Shown here piece after piece: positions 33,890-45,777 of a stretch of 64,000 nucleotides of DNA (positions are counted from its first letter, which is position 1; each line of letters starts with the position of its first letter). The position numbers and the translations under genes were made by a program. The notes beneath the pieces are model-generated. The model was not told where the DNA came from, did no database searches, and was given only the letters and a program-made list of their open reading frames with translations. Origin of the DNA: Rhizomys pruinosus (taxonomy: Eukaryota > Chordata > Mammalia > Rodentia > Spalacidae); NCBI GenBank assembly GCA_009823505.1, contig VZQC01008777.1, forward strand, positions 1,459,482 through 1,523,481, given 5' to 3'.

Positions 33890-35015
33890 AGAAGAAAAAA
33901 GAAGTGGATAACTATCTGAATCTGGGAATCAACCAAGCTCCCAACCAGAAGAGATCAAACAGCTTAAACAACCCATAATATATGATGGAAGATGTAATAC
34001 TAAGAAACCCCCCCAACAAAAAGAAGCTCAGGCCCAGACTGTTTCACAGCAGAATTCTATTACAACATTTCAAAAAAAAGACTTACAACCCTTATTACCT
34101 TAAATTGTTTAGAAGGATTAAAAACAGAGGGAATTCTCCAAAATTCCTTCTTGAAGCCAGCATCCACTCTATTACCAAAATGTATTGGCAAAAATACAAT
34201 CAAAAAAAGAAAACTATAGTCCTTTCTCATTAATGAACACAGATGCCAAAATTTCTAAACAGGATACTAGCAAAACGCATAGTAGACCAACATCAAGAAG
34301 ATCATCCTCATGACCAAGTGGATTCAAACCAGAGATGCAGGGATGGGTCAACTATGGAAATCAATAAATATCATCAAAGCATATTAAATGGACTTGGGCT
34401 GAAAGACAAAACACACCATCATCTCAATTGAAGCAGAAAAGCCTTGGACAAAAATCCCAACATGCCCTCATGCTAAAGTCCTAGAGGGAAATGAATTGGA
34501 GGGATCATTCCTCAATGTAAATCAAAGACATATATAGGAAAGCCCACAGCCAATATCATAAAATGGGGAAAAATGACAGAAGCCTTCCTTTTAAAGGTAG
34601 GAATTTGGCAAAGCTGCCCCCCTGGTCACCACTACTTTTCACTATAGTGCTTGCAACACTTGGTAGGGCAATAGGCAAGAAAGGGAAATTAAAGGAGTAC
34701 TAACTGGAACAGAGGAAGTCAAAAAGCTATCCCTTTTTGCTGATGTGATTGTTCATTTATGTAAGGGCTGCTAAAAACTCCATCAGAAAACTCCTCGAAA
34801 TGATTAAGGAGCTTCAGTAAAGTGGCAGGATACAAAATTAACCTAAGAAAAATCATTAGCCTTTCTTTACACCAAACAACAATCAACTGAAGAAGGGATA
34901 TTCAAGGAGGGACCTTCCCACTCACAATAACCTCCAAACAATAAAATACCTAGGGAACAAACCTAACCAAAGACACCCAAAATCTCTACACAAAAATTTT
35001 AAACCCTGAAGAAGG

Positions 35016-35059
<44 letters not shown>

Positions 35060-35938
35060 CCCATGCTCATGGACTGGGAAAATTACTATAGTAAAAATGT
35101 CCACTCTACCCAAACTGTTGTATAGATTTAATGCCAACCCAATTAAACTCCCCAAGAGTTTCTTCAGAGCGCTGGAGAAAAAGTCCTTAATTTCATTTGG
35201 AAAACAAAGACCCTGAATAGCCCCCACAAAGCAACCTGAATGAAAAGAGCAATACTGGGGAGATCTATTATACCAGACTTAAACTATACTTACAGGGCTT
35301 ATAGTCATAAAAACCACCTTGGTGCTGGCACAAAAAAAACAGACCTGTTGACCAATGGAACAAAGCCGATGATCCAAACTTGAGCACTAAATTTCAGCCC
35401 CCTCATATTTGACCAAGGGGGCCAAGAGACACAATGGAGAAAGACAGCCTCTTCAGGAAGTGGTGTTGGCAAAACTGGATTCACCACTTGTAGAAGAATG
35501 AATTTAAACCCCTACCTCTTGTCCGGTGCAAAAGTCAACTCTCCAGAGGATAAGACCTCTACGCGGAAACCCAAGACTCTGAAGGCAATAGAAAACAAAG
35601 TTGGTAGCAGACTACAAAACATAGGCTTAGGAAAGGACTTTCTAACTCAGTCAGCAGCTTGCACAGGAAATTAGGTCTACAATTGACAAATGGGACCTCA
35701 TTACGCTCCAAAATCTTCTGTACATAAAGAAACAATCAATGAGCGAAGAAAAACTTACAGAAGTGGGAGGAACCTTCAACACCTAGTTACATCCTGACCA
35801 AAGCATTGATTTCCAGAATATATAACACTACTCAAAAACAAAGGGGAAAAGAAAACCAAATGGCCCACTCAATAGTTGGAACAAAGAGCTGAACAGGAAA
35901 TTCACAAGTGAAGATTCGAGGATGGCTGAGAATCATCT
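33371..35938 (+). pseudogene. L1 ORF2 remnant, block A copy 2, part 1
   Basis: Matches 11,830-14,322 but with very many one-base insertions and deletions, so almost no frame survives for more than 90 codons. Two A-homopolymers, at 33,855-33,887 and 35,022-35,055, replace mixed A-rich sequence present in copy 1. The FADD catalytic region (near 34,733-34,750) is broken by an indel. The element is interrupted at 35,938/35,939. Confidence 0.9.
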
Positions 35939-36299
35939 TTTTTTTTTTTTATTTGTAAATTTTATTTATTTATTTTTAAACAAATCTAGACCGTGTTCCC
36001 GCTCATTCCCCCCCCCGTCAGAGCTCGTGCCTTCTGCCAAACATGCTTTCCATCTCTTAGTCTTTCTCACTATTTTCCATGGGGACGTTGACTGTTTTGA
36101 GCAGAAGTTCACTGTTTCAGTCAGTTCTTATGCCGTATTCTGTTGTTGTTGTTGTTTCCAACAATCTGCCTTACTGTCCAAACTGCTTTTTACAAAAGCT
36201 CAGGGGGCCCACACAAGAAATAATTACAACTGGTAATTGTCACTCGCATCCACAGATGCGGGATACCATTCGTCGTTTAGTTTTTCTGGGACTGTGTTC

Positions 36300-39200
36300 C
36301 TTCACTCAGCATGATGTCTCTAGCTCCAGCCATTTCCTGCACAAAGGCTCGTGATGTCGTCTTTCTTTACTGCTGCTTAAAACTCCATTGTGTTAGATGT
36401 ACCACATTTTCTCTATCCATTGTCAGTTGAGGGCCATTTGTGTTGGTTTCCAGATCCTTGCTATGTGAAGAGAGCTGAAATAAACCATGGCCGTGCATGT
36501 AATCTCTGTTGGGGCGTAAGTCTTGAGGGTACATGCCCAGGAGTGGTATGGCTGGGGTCAGTTGGCAAGTTCATTCCAGTCTTCAAAGGGTTTCTCCACT
36601 CTGCTTTTCCATAGTGGCTGTATGAGTTACATTCCCCACCAGCAGTGATGGAGTGTTTCCCTTTCCACACAACCTCTCCAACACTTGGTTTACATTTGTT
36701 TTTCTTGATCCTAGCCAGTCTTATCATGGGTGTAAGTTGATATCTAAAAGTGGTTTTTAATTTGCATTCCTTATATTAGGAGTCGCAGAGTCTCTTAGAG
36801 TGTTTCTCACATCCCTAATCCTCGACTTGGTGAATTCTCTGTTTCATCTCTTTGTCTCCTCAAATATTTGAGCTGGGTGCATTTGTTTTCGTTTTCCCTT
36901 TTGTTTTGTTGAGTAGTTTCTATAATTCTGGAAACTCAATGCTTGATTGTCAGATATACTGGTGATAGGTTCTCCTCCCCCTCTGTGGGTTTTCTCTTCA
37001 GCTTCTTGATTGTTTCTTTTGATGTACAGCAAGATTTTGAGTTGAATGGAGTCCATTTGTCAATTGTAGACCTTAATCTTGTGCAGTCTGCGTGATTTAG
37101 GAAGTCTTTTCCGTCCGTATCCTATGTTTGTAGGTCTTGCTGCCAACTTTTTCTTCTATAATGCCTTCAGAGTTTGGGGTTCCGCTTGAGTGCTTAATCC
37201 ATCTGGAGTTTACTTTTGTACACGGGACAGATGGTAGGGGTTTATTTCATTCTTCTACAAGTGGTATGATCCAGTTTGCCAACCCAACTTGCTGAAGATG
37301 CTGTCCTTATTCGTCCATTGTGGTTCCTTGCCCCCTTGTCAAAACTATGAGGTGCTAAATATATGATAGCTCAGAGTTTGGATCTATCGTTTTGTTCCAT
37401 TGGTCAACAGGTCTGTTTTTGTGCCAGCACCAGGTTGTTTTTATGATATAAGCCCTGTGTATAGTTTAAGTCTGGTTATAAGATCCCCCTGATATGCTTC
37501 TTTCATCAGGAGTGTTTTGCTATTCGGGTCTTTGTGATTTTCCAAAGATATTAAGGAATTTTTTTTCCAACCTGTGAAGAAACTCTTGGTGATTTTGATT
37601 TGGGCTTGCATCCTTCAAATCTAACGGAGTGTGGGTAAATGGACATTTTTCCAAGTTATTTCCCATCCATGAGATGGGAGATTTCCATATTCTTGTATCT
37701 TCTGAGTCTTCTTCAACCTTTCCTTCTTTACAGGGGGTTTAACCTTTTTGTTGTAGAGCTTTGGTGTCTTTGGTATCTGGTTTGTTCCTTCGGTATCTTT
37801 ATTGTTTTCGAGCTATTTGTGCGTGGGGCGGTCTCTCTTGCATTCTTTCTCAGTTGATTCTTGTTGTGTAAAGAAAGGCCTAATGTTTTCTAGGTTAATT
37901 TGGTCCCTCCTGCCCACTTTGACGAGAAGCTCTTAACCATTTCTAGGAGTTTTTTTTCTGTGCGTTTTTGCATCATCCTGTAACTAATGACATATAATCA
38001 GGCAAATAAGGGATAGTACTTTCCTCTTTTCCAATTAGTACTCCATTTAGCTTCCTTTTCTTGCCTTATTGTGCCTAGCCAAGTGTTGCAAGCACTATAT
38101 TGAAGAGAGTCTGGTGGACAGGGGGCCCTTGCCGAGATTCCTCACCTTTAAAGGAATGCTTCTGTCATTCCCCATTTAAATGATATTGGCTGTGGGCTTC
38201 CTATATATTCTTTAATTACATTGAGAATGACTCCTCAATCTAATTCCCTCGAGGATCTATAAGCATTGAGATGATGTTGGATTTTGTCAAGGCTTTTTCA
38301 GCTTCAATTGCGATTGAGAGTGTGGTTTTGTCTTGAGTCCATTTATGTGCTTGATGATTTTTATTGATTTCGACTATGGTTGACCATCATGCATCTCTGG
38401 TAGTGATCCAACTTGGTCCTATGATGGGATGATCTTCTTGGATGTGGGTCCTATGTGATTTTCCGTGATCCTGTTTTAGATGTTTGGCAACTCTGTGTCA
38501 TAGATTAAGAGTCTATTATCTCCTTTTGATTTTCTTTGCCATTTTTGGTTAATAGAGTGATGTACTGTTCATAGAAGGAATTTGGGAAATCCCTCTGTTT
38601 TATCCTTCACAAAAAATTTAAGTAATGATGGTTGTAGTCTTTTTTGAAATGTTTTATAGAATTTCTGCTGTGAACTCTGGGCCTGGGCTTTTTTAGTTGG
38701 GGAGGTTTCTTATTACATCCTCTATTCTATCATGTATTATGGCTGTTTAAGCTGCTGGATCCCTTCTTGGCCTTTAGCTTTGGTAGATTTCCAGATTTCA
38801 AGATATTTATATCCATTTCTTCTAGTTTTCAATTAGTAGAAGATAGGTTTGTGAATATGTCCCATATGATTTTCTGGACTTTTCTTGTCCGTTGTGATAT
38901 TCCCTTTCATCAAGAATTTATTGAATTAGGATTGTTCCTATCTTCTTTTTGTTAACTGGGCTCGAGAGATCTGTATCTATGTATTTGTTATATACTTTCA
39001 AATAACCAAAAAGTTTTGAGCTTATTGATTTTTTGTATGATTTTCTTTGTTTCTATGTCTGGTTTTCTGCTCTGATTTTTGGTGTTATTCTTCCTGTCGG
39101 TTGCTTTATGGGGTTCAATCTGGTTGTTGTCTCTCAAGATGCTTCTTAGCTGTAGTTTAGATCATTCATCTTGTGACTCTTTCTGTTTTTCTTATGTGAG

Positions 39201-40040
39201 GCACCCAGAGCTATAAACTTCCCTCTTAGCTGCCTTTTAGGTATTCCATAGTTTTGTTGGTGTGTATTGTCATTGTCTTCATTTCCAGGAAATGTTTTAT
39301 TTCTTTCTTATCTCTTCCTTGACCCATTCATTATTCAGAATGTGTTGTTTAGTTCTCCATGTGTTCTTGTAGGCAGAGAGGGCTGTCCGGTGTTGAGTTG
39401 AGCTTCTATTGCACATGTGGTCTGACAGAATGCATGAAACTTATTTCAATATTTTTGTATTGTTGAGTCTCTGTTCCGTGTTCATTTTGAATGTCTGGCT
39501 GAGTAGTAGAAGTGTATTCTCTTGGTAATTAGGGTGGAATGAAGTTGGTTAATGTCTGTGAGGTCCTGGTTTGTGTATCATATCTCTAATTCAGATGTCT
39601 TCTGGTTTAGTTTTTGTTCCGGTTGACCTTCCAAAGGGCGCAGTGGGGTATTAAATCTAGCCCACTATGGTGTGACTGGGGTTATCTCTGTTTGTGGTCC
39701 TGAGAATTGTCTTTATACAGTTGTGGTGCACCAGAATTTGGGTGCAATATATATTCATGACTGTGAATCTTCTGGTGGAATTGTCCCTTTGATAAAAATG
39801 TATGCCTTCTTTGTCTCTTTGATTTCTTTACTTTGGAAGTCTAGTTTATTCCTGATATTAAAATAAGCAGAACACATGCCTTTCTTTTTGGTCCATCATT
39901 GCTTGGAATATTTTTTCCATCCCTTCACTTTAAGGTGGTGCCTATCCTTGAAGGTAAGATGCGTTTCTGGGACAGCATACAGATGGAGGTTCTGTTTCCT
40001 ATCCAGTCCCCAGTCTATGTCTTTGATTGTGGATTTAGTC
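36300..40040 (-). pseudogene. L1 ORF2 of the nested insertion, frame broken many times
   Basis: Minus-strand homology to the ORF2 at 11,087-14,700 is continuous, from the EN region near 39,900-40,040 to the C-terminus near 36,300-36,420. The region equivalent to FADD, near 38,000-38,020, is shifted by a missing base. Stops and frameshifts occur roughly every 100-200 bp. Base-level errors in this stretch make it impossible to say whether the true element is intact. Confidence 0.85.
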
Positions 40041-40174
40041 CATTTAATTTAAGGTTATAACTGTAGTTGTGTTGTTGAGCTCTTTTTGCCTTTTATCCAT
40101 TCTGTTTTGATGTCTATGGTTTCTATCTTCTGACGTTCTGCATTTTGCTTTATTGATTTGCTTCTCTTTCTTAG

Positions 40175-41320
40175 GTGCCTGGGATGGTTGCTCGCTTTCT
40201 TCTGGTTTTGATTGCTCAAGTATGCTCTGAAGGGTTGTTTTCCGGACATGTATCTTTTCAATCTGTTTATGTCATGGAAGCTTTTCTCTCTCCTCCAACT
40301 ATATCACATTTTTGCCTGGGTATAGTAAACCTGGCTGGCATCCAATTGTCCTTTAACACTGGGAATGCTTTGCTCCAGTGTTCTTCTTGCTTCATAGTTT
40401 GCGGCCAGAAGTCAGTTGTATTTCTGATAGGTTTTCCCCTTAATGTAACTTGTTTTTCTCTTGTAGCTTTAAGAATGTTTTCCTTTGTTTTGTGCTCAGT
40501 ATTTTAAATATGATATGGCATTGGGGATTTTCTTTTCTGTTCTTGTCTGTTTGGAGATTCTATGTGCTGTCTTGTTGTTGTTAACACTTATTCCCTGTCC
40601 TGGCTATATTTTACCTGGGGAGCTTGTATCGTCACAATCTTGCTGCCTCTGGCTGCCCAAGATCTAAGGCATGCAACACCGGCTAAGAGCTTATATGTTT
40701 CTGTTGGATTTTCTCATTTGTTAGTCTGCATCAATATCTTTCTTCTTTCCTTCCTCTTCCTATGATTGGAGGTTGATCTTTCATAGTGTCCCACAGTTCC
40801 TGGTTGTTTCCATGATTGTGTATGTTTTTAATTTTTTACATCTTTCACTTGAGGTATTTTAGTGTTCTGTGTTACCTTCCAGGTCTGAATATTCTTTTGT
40901 TCTGCTCCTCCATTTCTGCTTCTAGTGAGGCTTTTCACCTTCCTTTTACTCATGATGAGGTTGATTTCCTTTTTCATTTCCTTTCTGATTTCTTTAGTTT
41001 TCTATTTCCTTTTGGAGGTCTCATCTCTTTTCCTGTAGCTCTTTGTTTGCTGGTTGGTTTTCTTTCTTTTTCAACATGGGATCTTTCATGTTTCACTTCC
41101 TTCCGAGTTTTGGCAGTCTCTCTCTCTCGAGGTCTCTGTTTCATTCTCTTTTCTTAGTTCTTAATTTGTTCTTTATGATTTGTGTTCTTTAAGTATGTTC
41201 CCAATTGTGTTTCTGATGTTTGTGTCCGGGGCATCCCTGGGGGGATCCCCACTGCAGGAGTCCATCCATAGGGTTAGTAAAGCTTGGCGTGGGATTATCC
41301 GGCACCTTTCCAGTGTAGTT
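40175..41320 (-). pseudogene. L1 ORF1 of the nested insertion, frame broken
   Basis: Minus-strand ORF1 homology. The C-terminal-domain region lies around 40,190-40,500 and the N-terminal coiled-coil region reaches to about 41,300. It lacks the B1 found in the ORF1 at 10,481. Several frameshifts are present and their origin (real or error) is uncertain. Confidence 0.8.
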
Positions 41321-41453
41321 TCTTCTTCGTGCTCCTGGCATTATAGGGCCTTCTCCTTGCCTGTATTCAATTGGAGTCCTGAATGCCTCTTCACCGTGTG
41401 AAGGCGTGCTTGCTTGCCTCCTTCAGATCCTTCTTCGTAATCTCCAGTTTGGC

Positions 41454-41472
41454 GGGGGGGGGGGGGGGGGGG
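41454..41472. repeat. Poly(G) run at the L1 5' end
   Basis: Nineteen consecutive G on the plus strand (C-rich on the L1 sense strand), followed by tggggcgg. It sits where the L1 at 9,420 has a shorter C-rich segment (9,484-9,503). Run length is unreliable in error-rich DNA. Confidence 0.85.
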
Positions 41473-41523
41473 TGGGGCGGCTTTTAGCCCAGCCCCGGGC
41501 ACTGCGCTGTGCTCAGCGATCTC

Positions 41524-41985
41524 GAGAATCATCTAGAAGTGGCGAACCTCATTAATCATTAAGGAACTGCAAATTTAAACCACTTTAATATAGCATCTTA
41601 CTCCAATAATACGACTGCTAGGATCAAGAAAACAAATGATTTCAAATGCTGGAGAGGATGTAAGTAAAGGGGAACACTCATTCACTTCTGGTGCGGAATG
41701 TAAAGAAGAGGTGAAACCAACCCCAGTGCCCCTCAACAGAAGAGTATGGGTAAAGAAACTGTGCTACATCTACCCAATGGAATACTAGTCAAGCAGTAAG
41801 TAAAGAAAGATGACCTTCAGTGAACTTTGCAGGTAAATGGTTGGAGCTAGAAGATATCTGCTGAGTGAAGTAACACAAGTCCCAGGAAAACAAAGGAAAA
41901 TGGAATCCCTCATTGTGGGTGCTAGCACAGTTACCTAATTGTATGGCAAACTGAGCAATGTCAATGTGATCTGAAAACAACTGTG
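41524..41985 (+). pseudogene. L1 ORF2 remnant, block A copy 2, part 2
   Basis: Resumes the plus-strand L1 interrupted at 35,938, starting with the second copy of the target duplication. It matches 14,312-14,790, noisily to about 41,880 and almost perfectly after that. Confidence 0.92.
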
Positions 41986-42649
41986 CTCTTAAATTGTGAA
42001 TCCCTTAACAGGATCTAAAACTAAGCTACCATTTATTTTCAGAGTTAAGAATTTTTGGGATATGGGTGGAGGGTATGTATGCATATTTTAGAGTAATATA
42101 AGATCAAACATTATATCACTAGTAATGAAGAAAATTTCAGAAATTTTTGTTTTCTTTATATCTTCTTGTAAATGGAATGACATGGATTATTGAAGAAGTT
42201 TAGTTATAGAAATGTAATGATTATCAATAGCACTTGTTCTGGTTCTGATGGTAATTCCTCACTCATCACAAATATTTTTGTTTATTCTCCCAGAAAATAT
42301 TTTCCTACCCTGAAGTTCAGTTTATAAAGATTCAATACATTTTCCAAGTTTCCCTGACAAGAACTAGAGATGAAAATGTAGTGAGCTTGGAAAGATTCTA
42401 GTGCAGTAACTGATAATTATTACACACACATTTATATGTGCATATATGCATATGCTGCATAACTATTTTTAGTTGAAGAAAGAGGAAGGATTTTTAAAGT
42501 TTATTATAATTATTGTCATATATTAATAGAACACATCAATGGAATTCACAATATGTCATTCAAAATTACATAAGATGATTTTCCTTGTGTAGTTCGGAAA
42601 TAGAGTATAAGAATTAGATTATATGGGTATTAGATGCTGTTACAAAAAT
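41986..42649. other. L1 3' flank, block A copy 2
   Basis: Nearly identical to 14,795-15,410. No gene or repeat recognised. Confidence 0.55.
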
Positions 42650-43145
42650 TTCTTTCCAGTGTTAGTCCTGCACGTGGTACTCCTGCTCCTCTTCTTGTGG
42701 TCCCAAAGGCAAAGTGAGCAAAGATTCTCCCCAAACCACAGTTTGGAAGATTCTAACAAGTTTTATTGGACTTGAACAAAACAAATGTATGAGGAGGTCA
42801 CATACAGCATAGTTGACATTCCCTTCCCTCATTTTCATCCAGGGGTCTTGGCAGGGACCCATGAGACCTCTGCACAAGATGACAAGGGCATTCCCAGTTT
42901 ATATGCACTCAATCCCTCCTTATACATCCAAGGCTGGCTGACTGGCTGGGAGTAGTAACAGTCAAGTTTACAACCCAGGGCACCTAGGTGCCCCTGTATG
43001 AGAAGGCATTTGATGCCCAAGGTCATTCCTTTTTTTCAGAGGACTGCTACAACCCAGATACCTACAACGTCTTCAATAATTATAGCTAAAAATTTTCATG
43101 AGGCGTATTGTCATACTAATGAAGTCCTGCCAAGGAAGCCTATAT
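42650..43145 (-). mobile_element. Possible solo LTR, copy in block A2
   Basis: Counterpart of 15,430-15,920 and cleaner. On the minus strand TATAAA is complementary to 42,898-42,903 and AATAAA to 42,762-42,767, about 135 bp apart. No proviral genes are adjacent. Ends not defined. Confidence 0.4.
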
Positions 43146-43154
43146 TACCTTTGA

Positions 43155-43319
43155 TGCACCCAAGTCGTGCAATGCTGTGGAGTTCAGAAGAAGGCATCAG
43201 ATTCCCCTGGAACTGGAATTACAGACGGTTCCCAACCGCCATGTGGGTGCTGGGGATCGAACCCGGGTCCTCTGCAAGAGCAGTTGGCACTCTTAACCAC
43301 TAGGCCATCTCTCCATCCC
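43155..43319 (-). repeat. B2-type SINE, tail-less
   Basis: Minus strand, consensus-like from 'caccca' to 'ccatctctccatccc', lacking the distal tail portion. It is the clean counterpart of 15,930-16,104. Confidence 0.9.
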
Positions 43320-44369
43320 TCTACATGGTATTATTACAAACATGAGTTGGAACTAGTTCATCTTGAAGAAATGGGTGTGGAGTTAACTGAACAGATTTTG
43401 AATACTGTGCATCATCACATGCTAGTTATAGTGGCTGCTATTTTTCTCACTTCTTTTTTCCAAAATATGTGGTGACAATAATGTATACTATTCATATATG
43501 TATATGTGTATGTCTATCAGTTTGATAGAATGTATTTCTTTATTTCTATATATATTCTCTAACATTAGATGGATACCAAAGGGAAAAAATGGAAAAATAG
43601 AATCATTGTATCTGAGATGGAGAAGTTGAAGAAAGTGATTTTAATATGTAATTATTCTAAGAACTAAATGTGTACCAATAAAATAAGTATACCACTGGCT
43701 CTGGGTAGATACTGGTTTGGGATGAAATTCAGACCATAACTTTTTCCTTTCATGAACCTTTTCTCCATTGTTTAATAGTGGAGATTTCAATATCATGAGA
43801 TTGTTGTGAGTGCAAAATAAAATAGTGACTTACAAACACCAAGTGGAGTAGTAGCTCATATCAAGTAAACCTTAGTCATTATTGTTATTGGATGGTGTAA
43901 TCTTCCTGATAATCCACAACAAATTTGACTTTGATACACTTTCTTGGAACATTCTCAGTTTAATAGTTGCTAAAATGGTTCTGATAACCATCACCCATAG
44001 GAAATAATCTGCATGTGCAAATTCTTAGCATTATTTGATGAAGTTTCACTTCATTAATTTGCAGAGGGAAAGAGATCCCTGATGGAATGGAAGCACAGTT
44101 TAGAGCAGAGCCTTCAGGCATCAGGCTCAACAGGCTTGGGGTTTTGAAATCAGAGGATGCTCATGTAGAATTCAGCACACTGTATCTTAATGAGCTCCAG
44201 TGGAATATTAAATGTCATTTGATGCTCCTACCCACCCAAGGGCTGTAGTCTCTACTTATCTTATCTCAAATTTCAGTAAAGGGAGAGTCTTGTTGCTGAT
44301 AGCATTTTTTATACTAACTTATGCTCAAAGCCCCAGCAATTGCTGCAGAAGTAGTTAAGCTCTCATGGT
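43320..44369. other. Single-copy part of block A copy 2, no gene seen
   Basis: From about 43,480 on it matches 16,345-17,230 with very few changes. The 43,320-43,480 part is shorter and different from 16,105-16,345. Confidence 0.5.
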
Positions 44370-44502
44370 ATGGCAGAGGCAGGCGGATTACTTTGTGCGA
44401 GTTCAAGGGCCAGGCTGGTTCACAGAGTCAGAGAGTTCCGCAGCTGTGGGCTACAGGAGACCCTATATCTTGAAAAGACCAAAAAAAAAAAAAAAAAAAA
44501 AG
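44370..44502 (+). repeat. 5'-truncated B1 SINE, error-rich copy
   Basis: Counterpart of 17,232-17,372, with inserted bases and a poly(A) interrupted by 'gaac'. Confidence 0.87.
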
Positions 44503-44790
44503 AACAAAAAAAAAAACACAAAAACAAACAACAACCAAAAAGAATAAATACCTGTTATTTCAATGTCTAGAATGAGAGCTACACCACTAACAGCTCTCCT
44601 CCTGACATTCTCACTCTTCAAGTGCATTCTCTCTTCGAAACAAATCCTGCTTGGGTATCCCATTGATTTCATCACCCCACTCCACAATAAACATATAAGT
44701 TCATGTTAATATATAGGACAAGCCCTATATTCTCAGTCTGACAATACTTTCTACTTTATACCCAGCTGTAAAATAAAGAAAAATCACTTG
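44503..44790. other. Block A copy 2 sequence, no gene seen
   Basis: Matches 17,372-17,643. It becomes noisy near the SINEs. Confidence 0.5.
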
Positions 44791-44838
44791 GCTCGGTGGC
44801 ACCTGACTTTAATCCTAGCCACTTGGAGGGGGAGGCAG
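44791..44838 (+). repeat. B1 SINE fragment at the block A edge
   Basis: Only the first ~48 bp of the B1 found complete at 17,644. Sequence then changes abruptly to an unrelated repeat. Confidence 0.85.
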
Positions 44839-45013
44839 AGTCTTGCTTGGCTCAAGGAGACCTCTATTTGTTTTATTGGTTTTAGTGGCCTTTGGTAACA
44901 CTCTCTCGTATTCAGAGACCAAACTGTTACACTGGCAAGTGTTCTGGTTTAAATTCATCTTTCCATGCGTACATTAGGTCTTTGGCAGCAGGGCCTTATC
45001 GCCCTCTCTTCTT
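44839..45013 (-). mobile_element. Inverted retrovirus-like fragment at the A2-B2 junction
   Basis: The reverse complement matches about 20,790-20,965 with clear but imperfect identity, too diverged to be a sequencing-error copy. It therefore looks like another member of that dispersed family, or a rearranged piece of the spacer. It is bounded on each side by SINE sequence. Confidence 0.7.
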
Positions 45014-45175
45014 GCATGTGTTATGCAATGGTCAGGTTGTTAGAAGACTTCATCAGATCCCCGAAACTGGAGCTATGGACTGTTGTTACCATCTGATTGC
45101 TGGTAGCAACTGCTGAAGCCAGTTCTTCTATAGGAGCAGCCAGTACTCTTAACCACGAGCCAATGCTCTCCATAC
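45014..45175 (-). repeat. B2-type SINE, truncated at the block junction
   Basis: Counterpart of 22,340-22,577 and 60,298-60,520, but lacking the tail-side ~55-75 bp that those have. Confidence 0.8.
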
Positions 45176-45552
45176 CCCTTTTCTTCCTTTTTATGTTGTA
45201 TGGGTGTTTCATGTAAGGGTGTGTGTGACATTTCTCATGTGCGTATATGTATATATATGTGTATGTGGAGGCAAGAAGGTGGTATCAACAATCTTCTTTT
45301 ATAGCTCCTCTACCTTATCTCTGAATTGGGTTGCTGTTATGCCTATCAAACATTTACATTGGTCCTGGGCCCCCAACCACATGTCGTCAGTTATTAAAGA
45401 ACAGACAGGCAAGAGGACTTGTTTGTATAATGTTCCAGCCAAGGTGGTTTGACTCAAGAACCTAATCTCTGTACTGTGCTAGTTTAAATTGCATTAAGTA
45501 GCCTATGGGAACCTGAAAACTATAACTTATCTCCATGTTAGGAAGTTCTGTA

Positions 45553-45777
45553 TTTTTCTTTAAAAAGATTTTGATTGTTTCTTATTTATTTATTTTTATG
45601 TATGGTTTATGAGTTTAATTCCTTGCACTTGCGCTTTGTGTCATGTCAGTGCTTGGTTCCTTGGAACGGGTTCCTGGACTTGTGGACATTGTTTATGCTA
45701 CTCTGTGGATTCTGGGAATCAAATCTGGGTCTCTCAAGAAGCAGACAGTGGTCAACTGCTGGCATCTCTCCAGCCCC
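45553..45777 (-). repeat. B2/B3-type SINE, error-rich copy
   Basis: Counterpart of 22,966-23,181 and 60,906-61,118. The three versions differ mainly by one-base indels. Confidence 0.85.

Larger units (their letters stand above)
35939..41523 (-). mobile_element. Nested minus-strand L1 insertion with target-site duplication
   Basis: The element lies between two copies of gagaatcatct, at 35,928-35,938 and 41,524-41,534. The equivalent site in block A copy 1 has that 11-mer once, at 14,312-14,322. On the minus strand it runs from a short C-rich 5' segment (19-base G run on plus at 41,454-41,472) through ORF1, ORF2 and a 3' UTR to a poly(A) tail (plus-strand T run at 35,938-35,950). At 5.58 kb it has both coding regions but only a stub of 5' UTR. 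Confidence 0.95.
33371..44838 (+). repeat. Duplicated block A, copy 2 (with nested L1)
   Basis: Second copy of 11,830-17,690. Its L1 part is interrupted by a 5.6-kb minus-strand L1 at 35,939-41,523. The left edge is the N at 33,370. The right edge lies inside a B1 at 44,791-44,838. Confidence 0.95.

Noticed and set aside
41454..41472. Poly(G) run considered as a G-quadruplex regulatory site
   Set aside because: It sits in the C-rich 5' segment of an L1 within an error-rich stretch. Its length is not trustworthy and no function can be supported.
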